A stretch of 64,000 nucleotides of DNA, taken from positions 39,144,607 through 39,208,606 of the forward strand of contig NC_084802.1 of the NCBI RefSeq assembly GCF_963169125.1, written 5' to 3'. Under the pieces are notes generated by a model. It made no database searches. It had not been told where the DNA came from and was given only the letters and a program-made list of their open reading frames with translations. Positions 21,362 through 33,377 of this stretch are shown in pieces; position 1 is the first letter of the stretch; each line of letters begins with the position of its first letter. Made by a program: the position numbers and the translations under genes. This stretch comes from Humulus lupulus (Eukaryota > Streptophyta > Magnoliopsida > Rosales > Cannabaceae).

Positions 21362-23983
21362 TTAGGGTACGTTTGGTATCCTATATTGTATTGTATAGTA
21401 TTATATAACATATTTTTATATAGAATTACGTTTAGTATAAACTTGTATTTACATATAAATATACAATATTTTAATAAAAGTCAATACCAAACATAATAAT
21501 TGTAATGCTCTGGGTAGCCAAGACCATTACACTGTGTGTTTATAAAAGAATAAGACTTGTTAATCAAGTCAGTTAGTTGAAAACGTGTCGCTAAGACCAT
21601 TAGTGAACTAGGGTTAAAAGGTTTTTGTCATAAAAGATACATCTCATATAAATAAACATATTATACATGGGATCCCAAAAGAAATAACGTTTGAAGGACA
21701 GTTTGCAAAATTTCCAGAGTATAAACATTAATTGGCCACTCTAAGGGCAAAACAGACGTTTAAGGTCCTCCGATTCCTGTCCCTCCCTCAACCGTGGTGG
21801 CCGAGCAGCTGATCATGTACATTTCACCTTTAGAGCTCTCCAAATCAGGGCTGATCAAGCTTACCCTTGCCTTTACCTGCACCACGTAGCACCCGTGAGC
21901 CAAGGCCCAGCAAGAAAAACATGACATCAAAGCATACACAATGATAATAACCAAATAATTCGTTAAGCATGATCATATAATCACCAGTCCATACTATTCA
22001 CATAATCTGTAAACATAACCAGAAAATCCACAAACTAATACTCAGATATTCAACATATCATATTCGTCAATTAACAACAACAACCAAATCATACAGTACC
22101 CAGGGTCGACGCCCTTAGGTCGCACCCTCTGTTTATCCCACTAACTCCGGTCTGCTTAAACCGAGCTCAGTGAATATTAAGTTGTCCTCAGCTACCAGTG
22201 GCTGAGCCGCGCCCTGTACGCCAATATAAACTCTCACACTCTTAGGATGTTTGTTTTACATTCACATGGCATAATACCACCTTATATAATGCATACATGA
22301 ATAGGGAACCCTTAGTCCCGTTATAAATTCACAACCGGGTGCAGTTTTCTTACCTTTGATTCCAAGTATTCTGATTACAAGAGATGACCCCTTGAGCACG
22401 ATCCATTTCCCGAGCCCTAGTTTACACCTAGTCACAACCAAGATAAGGGATTCCATCAATAATAATTGTATAAAGGTTTCGGACCAAGTTCTATCCTTCG
22501 AAACATCGAATTCCACCAACACACGGTAGTGGAATCGATCTCGAGAACCTTAGGTTAGGTTCCCGCGCCTAAAACCTTCTTCAGGCCAAAAATGCCCTTA
22601 AGATCCATGACCCTAAGCTCTCTATGCCACGGCCCGCCCCTATCCAGAGGCCCAGCCTCACTAAATAATAGACACAGGCGGCCCAACACTCCCATGTCGC
22701 GCCCCGCCCCTCTTCCTCAGCTCCCATCTGCTCTAGAGGGCCGTGACACACCAAGAATTGAGTCGCAGCCCGACCACTTCGAACCCAGAAAACCCACCAT
22801 TTTTAACAATCAAACCTCACTCAATCCAATCCAAAACCATCCCAAAACATAATTTGATTAACACAAACACTTTAACACATTCCCAGCTGCAAAACCCAAC
22901 AAAATCCTAACTTAGAAACTCATCAAAATCCCACTTCAATCCTTGAAACCCAAGAGCTTATAAACCTCTTAGAACAAACAGAAATTCCCATAATTCAGAT
23001 GCTAAACTATAATTAAAAGCTTACCTTCACTGAAGAACAAGTCCACCAAGTAGCTGCTGAGCTAATTCCCAAATCCTTAGCCTCAAATCAATCTTCAATA
23101 TCAAGAACCCAAAAACACTCAGAACCCAGCCCAAAGCTACATAATTAAATGACCAAGAATGTGATTCAAGTCTTACCTCAACTCCTGATTGAATTCCTTA
23201 GCTAAAACTAAGCTAATCTCCAAGGTTCCAACTCAAATTTCTGAGTTTCCAGACAAGTTTCCCTTTGGTTTCAGTGATTTCCTTGAGAGAGAAAGAGATA
23301 GAAAAGAGAAGGGTTGGTTTAGGTGTTTCCACTGTTTTCCTTAGTTTTGTTTGATCTATCCTTAGTTACTTAAGTTAATTCCAAAGTTCGGGGTACCAAA
23401 AACGTCCCCGAGGGCAAAACAGTAAATTTCCCCCAGTATTTCCTCCTAAGCTTCATAACCTCAAATATATCTCAAATTATTTATTTCCATAGCCCGATAA
23501 TCCAAATAACTGTGTAATACCTAAAATACCCCTTGACTCGCGCCCGAGTCAAGTGTTGGGTCCCGTTGTGATTTTCCCGCTAACTGGCTCCCTAGGATCG
23601 CCTCAAGCCGCATGTTGTAAATATATCCACAAAATAATGTGGTCTTCACAATTATAACATATAATCACATTTATGCTTTTAATGGGCTAAAATTACAAAT
23701 TTGCTCCTTTAAGCTAAACATGGCCTACATGGATACTAATACTCTTAGACATGCATCTCATGTATCCATATAATCATATAAGCATGCTTATCACGGAATC
23801 ATGCATTAAATTATTTAATTCACACGTAAACTAATTATGGCCTCCTGGCATACTAATCACGGCCCTTAAGCCTTATTAGTGATTTTTGGGTCGTTACAGT
23901 AATATATAAAAATATGTTATACAATATATTCTAATATAATACTATACAATACAATATAATACGCTGCATCAAACACACCCTAA
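21362..23983. mobile_element. Small MITE split by solo LTR TE5
   Basis: The ends TTAGGGTACGTTTGGTATCC and (inverted) TTAGGGTGTGTTTGATGCAG are imperfect terminal repeats. Without TE5 the element is about 219 bp of AT-rich sequence (21362-21500 plus 23904-23983) that is itself partly palindromic. The superfamily is uncertain and no clean TSD is seen. Confidence 0.65.
21501..23898 (-). repeat. TE5: solo Tekay-like LTR
   Basis: 2398 bp. The minus strand begins TGTAACGACCCAAAAATC and ends in GAGCATTACA. Its flanks ATAAT (21496-21500) and GTAAT (23899-23903) match at 4 of 5 bases. There is no primer site, coding sequence or second LTR, so this is a solo LTR left by LTR-LTR recombination. It shares the LTR start, and the block at 21866-21919, with TE4 and TE13. 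The GC-rich tract (22618-22750) has only mutated relatives of CCGCGG. Confidence 0.85.
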
Positions 23984-24529
23984 GAAGTATACCCAATTTC
24001 AATTTTTTTTTTCTAACAATGCTACAAAAACGCGTCAATCTCAACATGGTACACCCGATCACGTATCTAGTTGGCTAATAGCTTATGGGATGGGGTTTAT
24101 TAGGCTAAGAGTCGATGTAATACCCTCTTACAAAGAGCAATTAGATTTGTTTTTTTTGTTAATTCCCATTATTTTTAACAATATTAAAACATGCAAAGTT
24201 GAACCAGAAATCAAAAACATAATCAGAATTTTAGAGCAAAACCTCTCAGACATTTTTTTGACCTCGTCATTTTATTTTCCAGCTTGATTCACCACATGTT
24301 AGACATGAAGTTGTATTCACTAATCTCTTTAAGAATGCAACCATTAAGACAAACATGCATTTTCTCATATTGCATGCTAAAGAATGCAATGTTTTGTTTG
24401 CCTCATAAAATGCAAACGAAATCTCATTATATTTTGTAATAAATCTCTCAAAAAATAAAGTAATTATGTGAAACTTCTATTACTCCATTGTTTGGTTTTC
24501 AAATTATGTAACTCAAGAAGCGCTAGTAA
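23984..24529. other. Unassigned AT-rich DNA
   Basis: No gene or transposon end recognised. The 65-codon frame at 24090-24287 has no family features. Confidence 0.4.
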
Positions 24530-25278
24530 TTTAGGACATGTTTGATATTGTTTTTTGTTTTCAAAATTGTGTTTTCAGAAATGAGAATAGAAAACAGTTT
24601 TTGTAGTTTTAAGAAAACAACAAGTGTTTGGTCAATGTTTTCTAAAAATAATTTTTTAGTTTTATTTTTTTTAAAACTTAAATAAAAAATTAATAAATAT
24701 GTTTACAAAGAGAAAATTATTTTGAAAGTTTGTAATAAATAATGAGATAAAGTAATGTGAAAAAAAAGTGATGAGAAATAAGGAGAGAAATATTGAGAAA
24801 GAAAATTTGAGAAGAGAGAAATTGATACAAGAAAAAAAAATGAGAGAGAAAGTGATGAGAGAGAAAATGACCAAATTGAAAAAAATGAGGAGAGAGACAA
24901 TGAGGATATAGGAAGTGATGAAAGAGAAAATAATGAGATAATAATTGATGAGAGAGAAAATAAGGACATCAAAGTAATGAGAGTGAAAGTAATGTTAGAG
25001 AAATTGAGGAGATAAAAAATGAGGAAAGATAAATTAATGAGAGAGAAAGTGATGTGAGATAATAATAATTAAAAATGTTATGTGAGAAAAAAAATTGACA
25101 AAAAAATTGAGAACATCTAAAAACAACATTTTGTTCTAAAATTTTTCTATTTTTTGTAACTTTAATTTTAAAAATTATTTTCTGAACACAATGTCAAACA
25201 CTCCCTACTTGTTTTTAAAAAATAGACTTTAAATTTTAAAAACAAAAATAGTATTTTAATTAAGAAATCAAACGCCCT
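24530..25278. mobile_element. Fold-back/MITE with GA-rich centre
   Basis: The left end TTTAGGACATGTTTGAT and inverted right end AGGGCGTTTGAT are similar. Inner inverted blocks (near 24625-24660 and 25165-25205) pair TGTTTGG/GACA-AAACA sequences. The flanks GCTAGTAA (24522-24529) and CTTAGTAA (25279-25286) agree at 6 of 8 bases, suggesting a hAT-type TSD. The centre is a purine minisatellite of GAGAGAAA/TGATGAGA units. No transposase. Confidence 0.6.
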
Positions 25279-25428
25279 CTTAGTAACTTTACTTAAATCA
25301 AGATGAATAAGTTTCCCAACATCTTTCTAAAATGTTTTCAATTTTAACTGGATTTATGTTATGCATCACCAATTATTTATGAAATGTTATCATTCTCATA
25401 TTCCACATAATGATCATTATTCTTCTCC

Positions 25429-25776
25429 CACTACAAAAAATCTTAGTTTTAGTCACAACAAATTTTGTGACTAAAAACAAAAAAATTGTGACTAAGTAAA
25501 AATCATTATACTTATGTCATCACTAAAAAGTCCGTGGCTAAAAGTATTAGTCACAAAGATCCCAATTTGTTGTCACTAAATGTATTTTTAGTCACAACAA
25601 ATTTTATCACTAAAAATAATAGGTTGTGACTAAAGCTACATTAGTGACAACTTGTGATTAAGTATGATTTTTTAGTCACAAGTAATATTTTGTTGTTACT
25701 AAAAGTGACATTTAGTAACACAAAATATATGTTATGACTAAAAAATTGTCACTAAAGGTTACATTTATTTGTAGTG
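25429..25776. mobile_element. CACTA-type MITE
   Basis: 348 bp. It begins CACTACAAAAAA and ends TTATTTGTAGTG, with a perfect 3-bp TSD TCC at 25426-25428 and 25777-25779, as in CACTA/En-Spm elements. The interior is almost entirely alternating copies of GTGACTAAA and its complement, like the subterminal transposase-binding motifs of that superfamily. Non-coding. Confidence 0.9.
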
Positions 25777-25779
25777 TCC

Positions 25780-26677
25780 AATAACTTATCCTACTTGAAA
25801 TTTTTTCTTAATGATTAAATAAAATTAACCTTGTAACTCCAATCTATTATATCTATAACATATATTAAAAGCTCAATAACTTTTTTTTTCAGTTTGGTTC
25901 ATCTATTTTGTTATCTTGTATACTGTTCATTGGTTTATCTATTTTGTCCTTTTTTATTTTATCTTAATTTTAAAACAAAAATGTAAAATGATTTAATACA
26001 ATATTTGTTTAGTGTGTTTGATCAATTTTTTTTTTCTATTTAAACAAAAAAAAGTCTGTATAATTAAATTATATTGTATTATAGTGTAGAATATATTTTA
26101 ATTATATATCTCTTTTTATTTTTTAATATTACACTTAATAAAAAATTTAATTAATTATTTAATCAATTATTACTCTATGCTCTATCATTTATATTTTATC
26201 TTTAGGTATCAATTCTCACTTTTTTATTTTATGTTTGCTCTATACTTATGGTATTTTTTTAAAAAGATTTATTAGTTTTTTTAATAATTTAATCAATTAT
26301 TACTCTATACTCTATCATCTATATGTATCAATTTTCACTTTTTTATTTTATATTTTCTCTATACTTTTGATATTTTTTAAAGAGATCTATTGGTTTTTTT
26401 TTTTTTTTAAAAACATTGTATTTTTTTCATTCTTTTTTATTTTGTTTAAAGTTTAAAATTTAAAATTTAAAACTTTTTTGTTGAAGTTATTAGGATGATT
26501 TGATTTGAATAATTTCAATTAATTTTGTCATTTTTCCTTTAATATTGTATTGTGCTAAAATATAATATTTGCACCTAATTTAATATTTTATATTTAAAAA
26601 TCCAAATTATAAATATTTTTTAATTTTTTTAGTTTTACTTGTAATATTGATAGAAATTTACTTTATTGTGTAAGTAA
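25780..26677. other. AT-rich DNA with a tandem duplication
   Basis: No gene seen. A ~120-bp segment at 26150-26278 is repeated at 26279-26400 with several substitutions and short indels. Both contain TAATTTAATCAATTATTACT and TATCAATTYTCACTTTTTTA. Confidence 0.6.
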
Positions 26678-27064
26678 CCATTTGGTACCCTGTATTTTTG
26701 CAAAGTATCATTTTTGTACCATGTTACAATAATGCTCATTTCGTACCCTGTATTTTGAAATCGTACATATTTAGTACTTTGTATTTTAAAATCGTACATT
26801 TTTTATACCCTAAACTCAAATTTAATTTATAAAATTTTACCAATTTAATCAAAATGCTCTTAATTATATGAGTTCCAAATTTAAATTTTATTACTTAATT
26901 ACATATAACTGATGACAGTTTGGTCATATTGACAAAATTTTATCTATCAAATTTGAGTCTAGGGTACCAAATATGTATGATTTTAAAATACAAGGTACCA
27001 TATGAGTATTATTGAAAATAGAGGCTACCAAAATGATACTTTACAAAAATACAGGGTACCAAAT
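26678..27064. mobile_element. Fold-back MITE with long terminal inverted repeats
   Basis: Left ATTTGGTACCCTGTATTTTT (from about 26680) matches the reverse complement of the right end (to 27063). The pairing continues imperfectly for nearly 190 bp, so the whole unit is close to one palindrome. TAAGTAA flanks both sides (26671-26677, 27065-27071), possibly a TSD. The family is unknown; long inverted repeats suggest a Mutator-like or fold-back element. Confidence 0.65.
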
Positions 27065-27135
27065 AAGTAAATTTTGTATTTTATTTAATTCTTTGCTCGA
27101 CCTTATTATATCATTTTTTTAAATTATTTAAATTT

Positions 27136-27317
27136 TGAGAAATGCTAAATACACTTTATAATACACTCTCTTTTGCATTCTCTTAAATTAATAAATAACA
27201 TGTGGATTCCACTAATGATTTAAAAAAAATATTAAAATATAAAAAATTGAATAATATCCACATGTCATGCATAGATGAAGGAGAGTATAAAAGAGAGTGG
27301 AATAAAGAGTTTCCTCA
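27136..27317. mobile_element. Small MITE, 182 bp
   Basis: Left TGAGAAATGCTAAATACAC (27136) and inverted right TGAGGAAACTCTTTATTCCA (27317) both lead into ACTCTCTTTT, giving imperfect terminal repeats of about 40 bp. No clear TSD. Non-coding. Confidence 0.55.
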
Positions 27318-30300
27318 ACACTCCTCTTAAGTTTTATATTAATTTTATTTGTATTAAAAAATGCAACTCTTCTCCATTAAATGATATTTTAATTAATTTA
27401 ATTAAATTTTAGAATTTAATTTAAGAAAACCTACTTTTTTTTACATGTGTGTAGCACGTGCCCCAACTAGTTTGTAAATAAGTGTTCATTCATCTAATAA
27501 CCAATTTTCATCTTTTCAAGATTCTCACACTTAACACAAATATAATGAATAATTTGTATTCTGGTTATTTCTTACACAAAACTTTAGGAAATCCTCTACT
27601 TTATCCTTATATCTCATTAATAATCTATCCGGTTACATCCAAATTTATCTTATACGGCAATACATAGATTTTCATGAACCTATCTCCAATAATTTATATA
27701 TAAATTTTAATACTATTTATCACTGAATTCAATATTATTCATATAAACTAGAGAGCAAACATTAAATAATAAAGAGATTTGAAAAGAACATACAAGGAGA
27801 TAGGAAAAAAGAAAATCAACTTGAAAATATGAAATAAAATGTATTTATTTGTTTTCATGGAGATAATGAGTCATTGTAAAAGCATGGGCTTGTTTGTTAA
27901 CATGCAAATAAACAGTTTTATGTTTATTTGAATAATAACGTAAAAAAAACTTTTGGTAAGTTTATTTCAATTTTTTATTTTAATTTTTGCATAATTTTGG
28001 AACTAACTTTTCTTACTTTTAATTTTTTTTTAACATTTTTCTTCTCCATACTCATGAGCTTTTTCTATCAAATGTATTTTTATTTTTTAAAAATAAAAAA
28101 ACAAAAATAGCTACCAAATGCATCTTTATTTAATGAAAATAAAAAAATAAAAGAAAATATATTTTTATTTTTGTATTTAAAAAATTTTAAAACAAAAATT
28201 TTACTAAATGCAACCTATATAATATTATTTGTGTAATTCTTTAAAAAAAATATATATGTATATTGGTGTAATTTTTCTTTAATTTTTTTAAACACACTTT
28301 CTATTATCATAACTATATAGTTAATTTAATTCTATATTTATCATCGTTATGAGTCAAATGAAATGTTTATATAGCATTAATAGTGAAATTAAGGAGATCG
28401 AAATCAAATCTTGAGCATAGATACGTTGAAATTATGTCACACCCAATGGATATGCACTTCATCGTTCCATCATCAAAATCACTGATAAATCATAAAAGCG
28501 ATGCTGTGGGGGTTACCAAATTCTTGGATACATTAATAAACATATAATAATACCACCGACTAGGAATAGAAATGGTAAGAAATTAGAGGAAATAATATAT
28601 AGTTATTGAATTATGATTGTGGTATTAATGAGGGGAGGCAAAAGAGGTGGCGTGGGGCATGGTGGGGAAGTGAGGGCCCTACTGCTCTGAGTGAGAGAGA
28701 GAGAGAGAGTGTCGTTCGGAAGAAGGCGCGCGAAAACACCGCGGGAGCTGTTTCCCAATGCACCAGCCAGGCAGACACAACATCATAACTCTCACTGCCA
28801 GTACTACTCCTCTACTCTTCCCCACTCTCTTTCCTTCTCCTCAAAACTTATTTCATATCACTTTTCTCATATTTGGGTCCCACAATACCAAACACCTGCC
28901 TATCATATCAGACGTAAACTCTTCCGGATTTGACATTTATTGTATATATATATAAATTATAATTTAATTTTTTTTTATAACAAGTTGTATTCTATAGTTA
29001 TTTTAGATCTAATTTGTACAAAATTCCAAATTATTTACTATACAAAAAAATAAAATTTAAAATAGTTACTTACTTACACGCGTATAAATGAATCATATAC
29101 ATGTTTAAATATTATTTTTGATATTATAAAATATTTAAAATTTTGTGAAAATTGTTAAGATATTTAATATAATTACAATATAAGTAATCATATGCACAAA
29201 TTTCAGTTATGTCTACCTGTAGGGTCAAAAGTAGTGTCATCACTGTAGAATTCCGCTATGTATAAGTATGGTTGAGTTTTGAGTTAAGGCAGAAGAAGGA
29301 AAAGGGCTAACGTGCACCGGGGGTCCGGTTAGGCTTATACACCCATGTGAAAGGTGGACCCTGATTCAACCACGTTTTTTAGTTATTTTTTTATTTTGAC
29401 AGACCGGGATGGGACTGTTTTTGGGTCCTATTATCATCATAGGACAACAACATGTAGTCGTAGTTGTAGTAGTAGATGGTGGGAGTCTATCAATTTGATG
29501 TGATCCCTTGTAGGCCATTTGATCCCATTCTTTTCCATATTATTTTTCTTTTTGTGGATTTGGGCCCCATTGTGAGATTATTTCGAAGAGACTATATTTG
29601 GGGGTAAAAAAATTGATTGTGTTGTCTCTAACATTTATGCTTCGTTTTATATGGTATGTTTTTCTTTCTTTCTTTCTGTTGTTCCATTGATGTTGATCTT
29701 ATATTATGGATCATTCCCTACTCGACTCCTCGGCATAATATATTAATTCAAAATCATAGTTGTTTTGATCTATCTTTTTTTATGTTTTCAATCTTTATAG
29801 GATTAAGTCATGCATTACACACTCCCGAAGAATGTTGCTTATGATTTGTGCATGATTTTATGATAACAGGCTTGGCGGCCTTATATTTTAGCCCAATGTA
29901 GGCCCTAATACACAGCCCATGACGAAAACATATCCTCCTGTCCTGTGAAGAATGATGTGACTAACAAGTCTACACCGGGGCTAACAACACTAATGGACAT
30001 CCAAGACAAAAGCATTCTTGTAAAATTACATAATTGTTTAGAATGAAGGTCAGTATTCTCAGTCAAAACCGAATAGGGCAGATGTCCGTACGGTGGGTGC
30101 CCTGTAAAGAGAATATATATATAAATAACTTGTTTGGTAATTATTTTTTTTCGATTTTTAAGCTATATTTAAAACATTTATATTATAAAATTAATTTTGT
30201 TGTGTTTGAAGAGCGATGTTTGCCACGGAAAGTAGTTAAATTGTTTTAAAAGTTATACTTACAAATATTTTATGATCTTACTCGTTACCAATAAAATCAC

Positions 30301-31190
30301 TTCGGATCCACGTAAAATATTTAGGGCTGGGAGTAGTACCAAGCGTATCATTTGAAGTGGTGATATGCATAGGTGAATGAGAAGTAGATCAAAATCCAGA
30401 AACCGTCAAGATTGTGATTACGAATAGCTAGAGGAATCAATGATTACAAATAAGAATAGTCGTTTTGATCAAGTCGAAGAGTGAGCGAGCGAGAAGTAGA
30501 TTTCTTGAGAACAGCAAAGTAAAATTGTCATTTCCATGGTCGGAGCATGAGGCAAAGATGCATTGGAAATCTCAAGACGCCAGGACTTTTGGTACCATAT
30601 ATTAGTGAGCAAACTATAGAGAAAATTAACTAATGTGAGAAAATGTCCGAATGAAATATGAGTTGAACCCCCAGCTCTATCGAGTCTCTTACATATTTAT
30701 CTCTCTGGATAAACTCAATTCTCAACCTACACCTGCATTAAAATAGTTCGTAACCACCTCTAACAAACACAAAACTAACTTTATCTTTTGTTAGTAACAA
30801 TCGTAACAGCTTTACAACTATCTCGAATAGTACTATAATGGCAAACATATGTAGCGATGTTCCAACAAATGTCCTTTGGAAATGATAAACTGTCAATGAT
30901 AACTTGTAAAAATAAAAACTAAATAATATTTTTTTACGACAAACATACTTTTCCTCACACATTTATTGTAGTCGTTGGCACTTCTCCATTAAGTCTAATC
31001 AATATTTTTAATATTTATAGTCAAAGTACCTAAGTTGTCATAAAAATTGCATAAAATATACCTAAATCTTTTGATCTGTCCATCCCTTAATATATATTCT
31101 AAATCCAATTTAAAAACTATAACTATATTTAAATCAATACAAAAATAAAAAATACTAGAACAAAGTATTAATATCAAAATAAAATTAAAA
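27318..31190. other. Long low-coding region, possible ancestral intergenic DNA
   Basis: No retroelement ends or conserved proteins recognised. It is AT-rich except for 28606-28810, a GC-richer patch with a (GA)8-like run, GGCGCGCG and CCGCGGGAGC. 29300-29420 has GGGGGTCCGG and several short GC-rich motifs. ORFs are short and without family features. 30300-30720 is mixed sequence with no match I recognise. It could include a promoter for a gene outside the window, or only decayed transposons. Confidence 0.4.
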
Positions 31191-31194
31191 AAAT

Positions 31195-31465
31195 GTATTA
31201 TTTATAGATTATATCATTCAAATTAGATACCATAATCAAAATAACAAAAAAATAACATATAATCTTCATTGAAAATAATCCAATCTAAAAATTAAAAATA
31301 AATTTGTAGATGAGAATTAGATATTACTTTCATTTATAGATTTGTTTTTTGAAAAAAATAACATATAAGTTAATTTTTATTTCTAATTGAATATTTTTTC
31401 AATGAAGATTATATATTAGTTTGATTATGGTGTTTACAATTGATATAATCTAAATGAATTAATGT
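31195..31465. repeat. Fold-back, ~270 bp palindrome
   Basis: The left arm (about 31201-31310) and right arm (about 31362-31458) are imperfect reverse complements. Shared pieces include ATATAATCTTCATTGAAAA, CCATAATCAAA and AGATTATATCA. The centre is near 31335. The right arm abuts the TE6 LTR at 31472, so TE6 may have inserted at its edge. No coding potential. Confidence 0.7.
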
Positions 31466-31471
31466 TATATG

Positions 31472-32316
31472 TGTTGACTGCCTTTTTCGCTATCAACTTG
31501 TTGACATCGTTTTTCGTCAACTTAAAAAATGAGACCAAATAAACAAGAATATACCAGAGGAAATTGATAAAAAGAATGAAAATAAGATATTTTTACGTGG
31601 TTCAACAGTTAAAAGCTGCCTAGTCCACGAGTCTATATTATTAGCTCTTTGGAGTCTTTTGGAAACTTTAAGAGAATAGTTGCTCAGGGTTTTCTCTCAA
31701 AATCTCAATCTTCCGGTCCCCTTCAAATGAAGTTTACATCTCTATTTATAGAGAAGATTTCAGAATTCGTTCCTACATATTTCAGGAAGATATTTTTGTA
31801 AATCAAATAATACAATGCCAATAAATGCATTATTTGTTATATACGCGGCAATATCCCATAGAATGCGGGATTGAGTAACTAGTTACATCATATTCCTTAA
31901 ACATAGGGAATTTACAACAATAAGTATGTTCACACATAACCGACTAGCTTAGACACCAGACCCATTCGCCTTCGAGACCGTTTTCCTATTACGGGCTTGT
32001 CATCTCACTTCGCCTATGCTCCCAACAAGTAACCATTGACGAAGCCATCAACTTCGAGCTCACACCTCTCAAGCTCGATCCATCTTCTCTGAGGGAAAGA
32101 GATGCATCAAGAAACTTATACAAGTATTGAACCCTTACTTATTGTGAGTTGCGAGTTCACTTTATAGGCTCGAAACACCTTCGACACTACATATTATTCG
32201 AGCTCATGTGATCTCTGACCGGTGGACCTCATAATGACCTTGCTTATTTCGAGCTTACATCTTACGAACCTGAATTTCGAGATCAAGGTTCCCATTCTTG
32301 AAATCTGGGTGTAACA
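31472..32316 (-). repeat. TE6 3' LTR
   Basis: 845 bp. The plus strand runs TGTTGACTG to GGGTGTAACA. The sense promoter TATAAATA is on the minus strand at 31750-31743. It resembles the TE11 and TE2 LTRs in its ends (GTCAACA outer, TGTWACA or TGTTATA inner) and TATA position, but the body is diverged. Confidence 0.82.
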
Positions 32317-32331
32317 TTTTGCCCCTTCAAA
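32317..32331 (-). other. TE6 polypurine tract
   Basis: The minus strand reads TTGAAGGGGCAAAA directly before the LTR start TGTTACACC. It matches the position of the TE2 and TE11 tracts. Confidence 0.75.
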
Positions 32332-32583
32332 AGTATCAGTTCGAATTCCATGAGAATGAAACTTTTGAACTACCCCTCTCGAAAATTGATACCACACTCG
32401 CGTGTGGACATGCGTCAGCCACAAGTTGTTCAATCAGAGTACTTGAGTACTTTTTCAGCACACCTACGTCATTTCACGTTTCAGCTTTTTGCCGCCATTG
32501 TAACATTCGCATCTGACCATCGGATCAAATACCAAATCCAGCCAAAGGCCCAGATTAACTCGACCCTTGATCTCCTCTTGGGA

Positions 32584-32592
32584 TATATATAT
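32584..32592 (+). promoter_or_regulatory. TATA box of the TE6 antisense gene
   Basis: GGATATATATATAAC about 255 bp inside the polypurine tract. It is followed by a ~170-nt pyrimidine-rich non-coding exon and the leader donor at 32788. Same layout as TE11, where TATA is about 256 bp inside the tract. Confidence 0.6.
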
Positions 32593-32787
32593 AACTGTGT
32601 CATCTCCTTCTTCTTCATGTTTACGTTTTAATCAGAAAGAAAAACCAAAGCTGAAAAATCCTTTTTCCTCTTTGCATGTTCTCTAAACCGAGAAGACAAA
32701 ATAACCTTGACCTTTTCGACTCCATGAGATCATTCTTGCAACTGCTCCTCCAGTCTTTGATTTCATTGTATCCGCAAGCTTCAATGT

Positions 32788-33377
32788 GTAAGTTTCATGT
32801 TCTTAACTCTATACGTTTATTTTTTTCATGCATTTTTATGTTTCTGTTGTGCCGAGAATGTAATTACTAGTTTCTCACTAGTTTTATAAGGATATTTGTA
32901 TCAATTAGTAATCTCAACCACATCGTTTAGCTGATATTGCATAAATTTTGGATTAAATATTTTTTGATATCATGGGTTCCAAACCCAGATTTAGTGCAAA
33001 AAAATGTAAATGTAGGTTTTTTAATTTTTTTTTAGACTACGGGTAATGTATCGTGTAGACCAAGAAATGAGGTACTGAATTAGGGTTTTAAATTGCATGT
33101 TTCCCAAAATTATCACATTTTTTAGTAACCGTCAACTTTTTCCCTGAAAATTTAGGATTCTTAAAATGAATCCACTTTCCCTCCTTCGCGTCAAATACAC
33201 GCTCGAAGCCCGAACCTTATAATGGCTCGGGGTTTTTCCTCTAGTTCAACCCGTTCATTCAAGATTTTGGTCTCGATCAAGCTTATTCCGTGATTTCGGG
33301 CATTCGAGCTCGAATCACTTAAATTTTTTACTTTAATTTCTTGTGTGCCTGGCCTTCACCCTTTTCATTATTGCTAG
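32788..33377 (+). other. TE6 antisense gene 5'-leader intron
   Basis: The donor AATGT|GTAAGTTTC has GT at 32788. The acceptor TTGCTAG ends at 33377 and is followed immediately by ATG at 33378. TE11 has the nearly identical donor GTAAGTTTCCTG. The 590-bp interior is T-rich and non-coding. An alternative acceptor is TCGCAG at 33386. Confidence 0.6.

Noticed and set aside
24671..24972. Ser/Phe/Leu-rich ORFs on the minus strand
   Set aside because: They are the complement of the GA-rich minisatellite.
28606..28933. Overlapping short ORFs in the GC-rich patch
   Set aside because: No domain, no splice model and no repeated copy. Kept only as a possible promoter-like region.
31195..31465. microRNA precursor
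   Set aside because: The arms are too long and AT-rich for a typical plant precursor and I cannot assess a mature sequence. A MITE-like fold-back is more likely.
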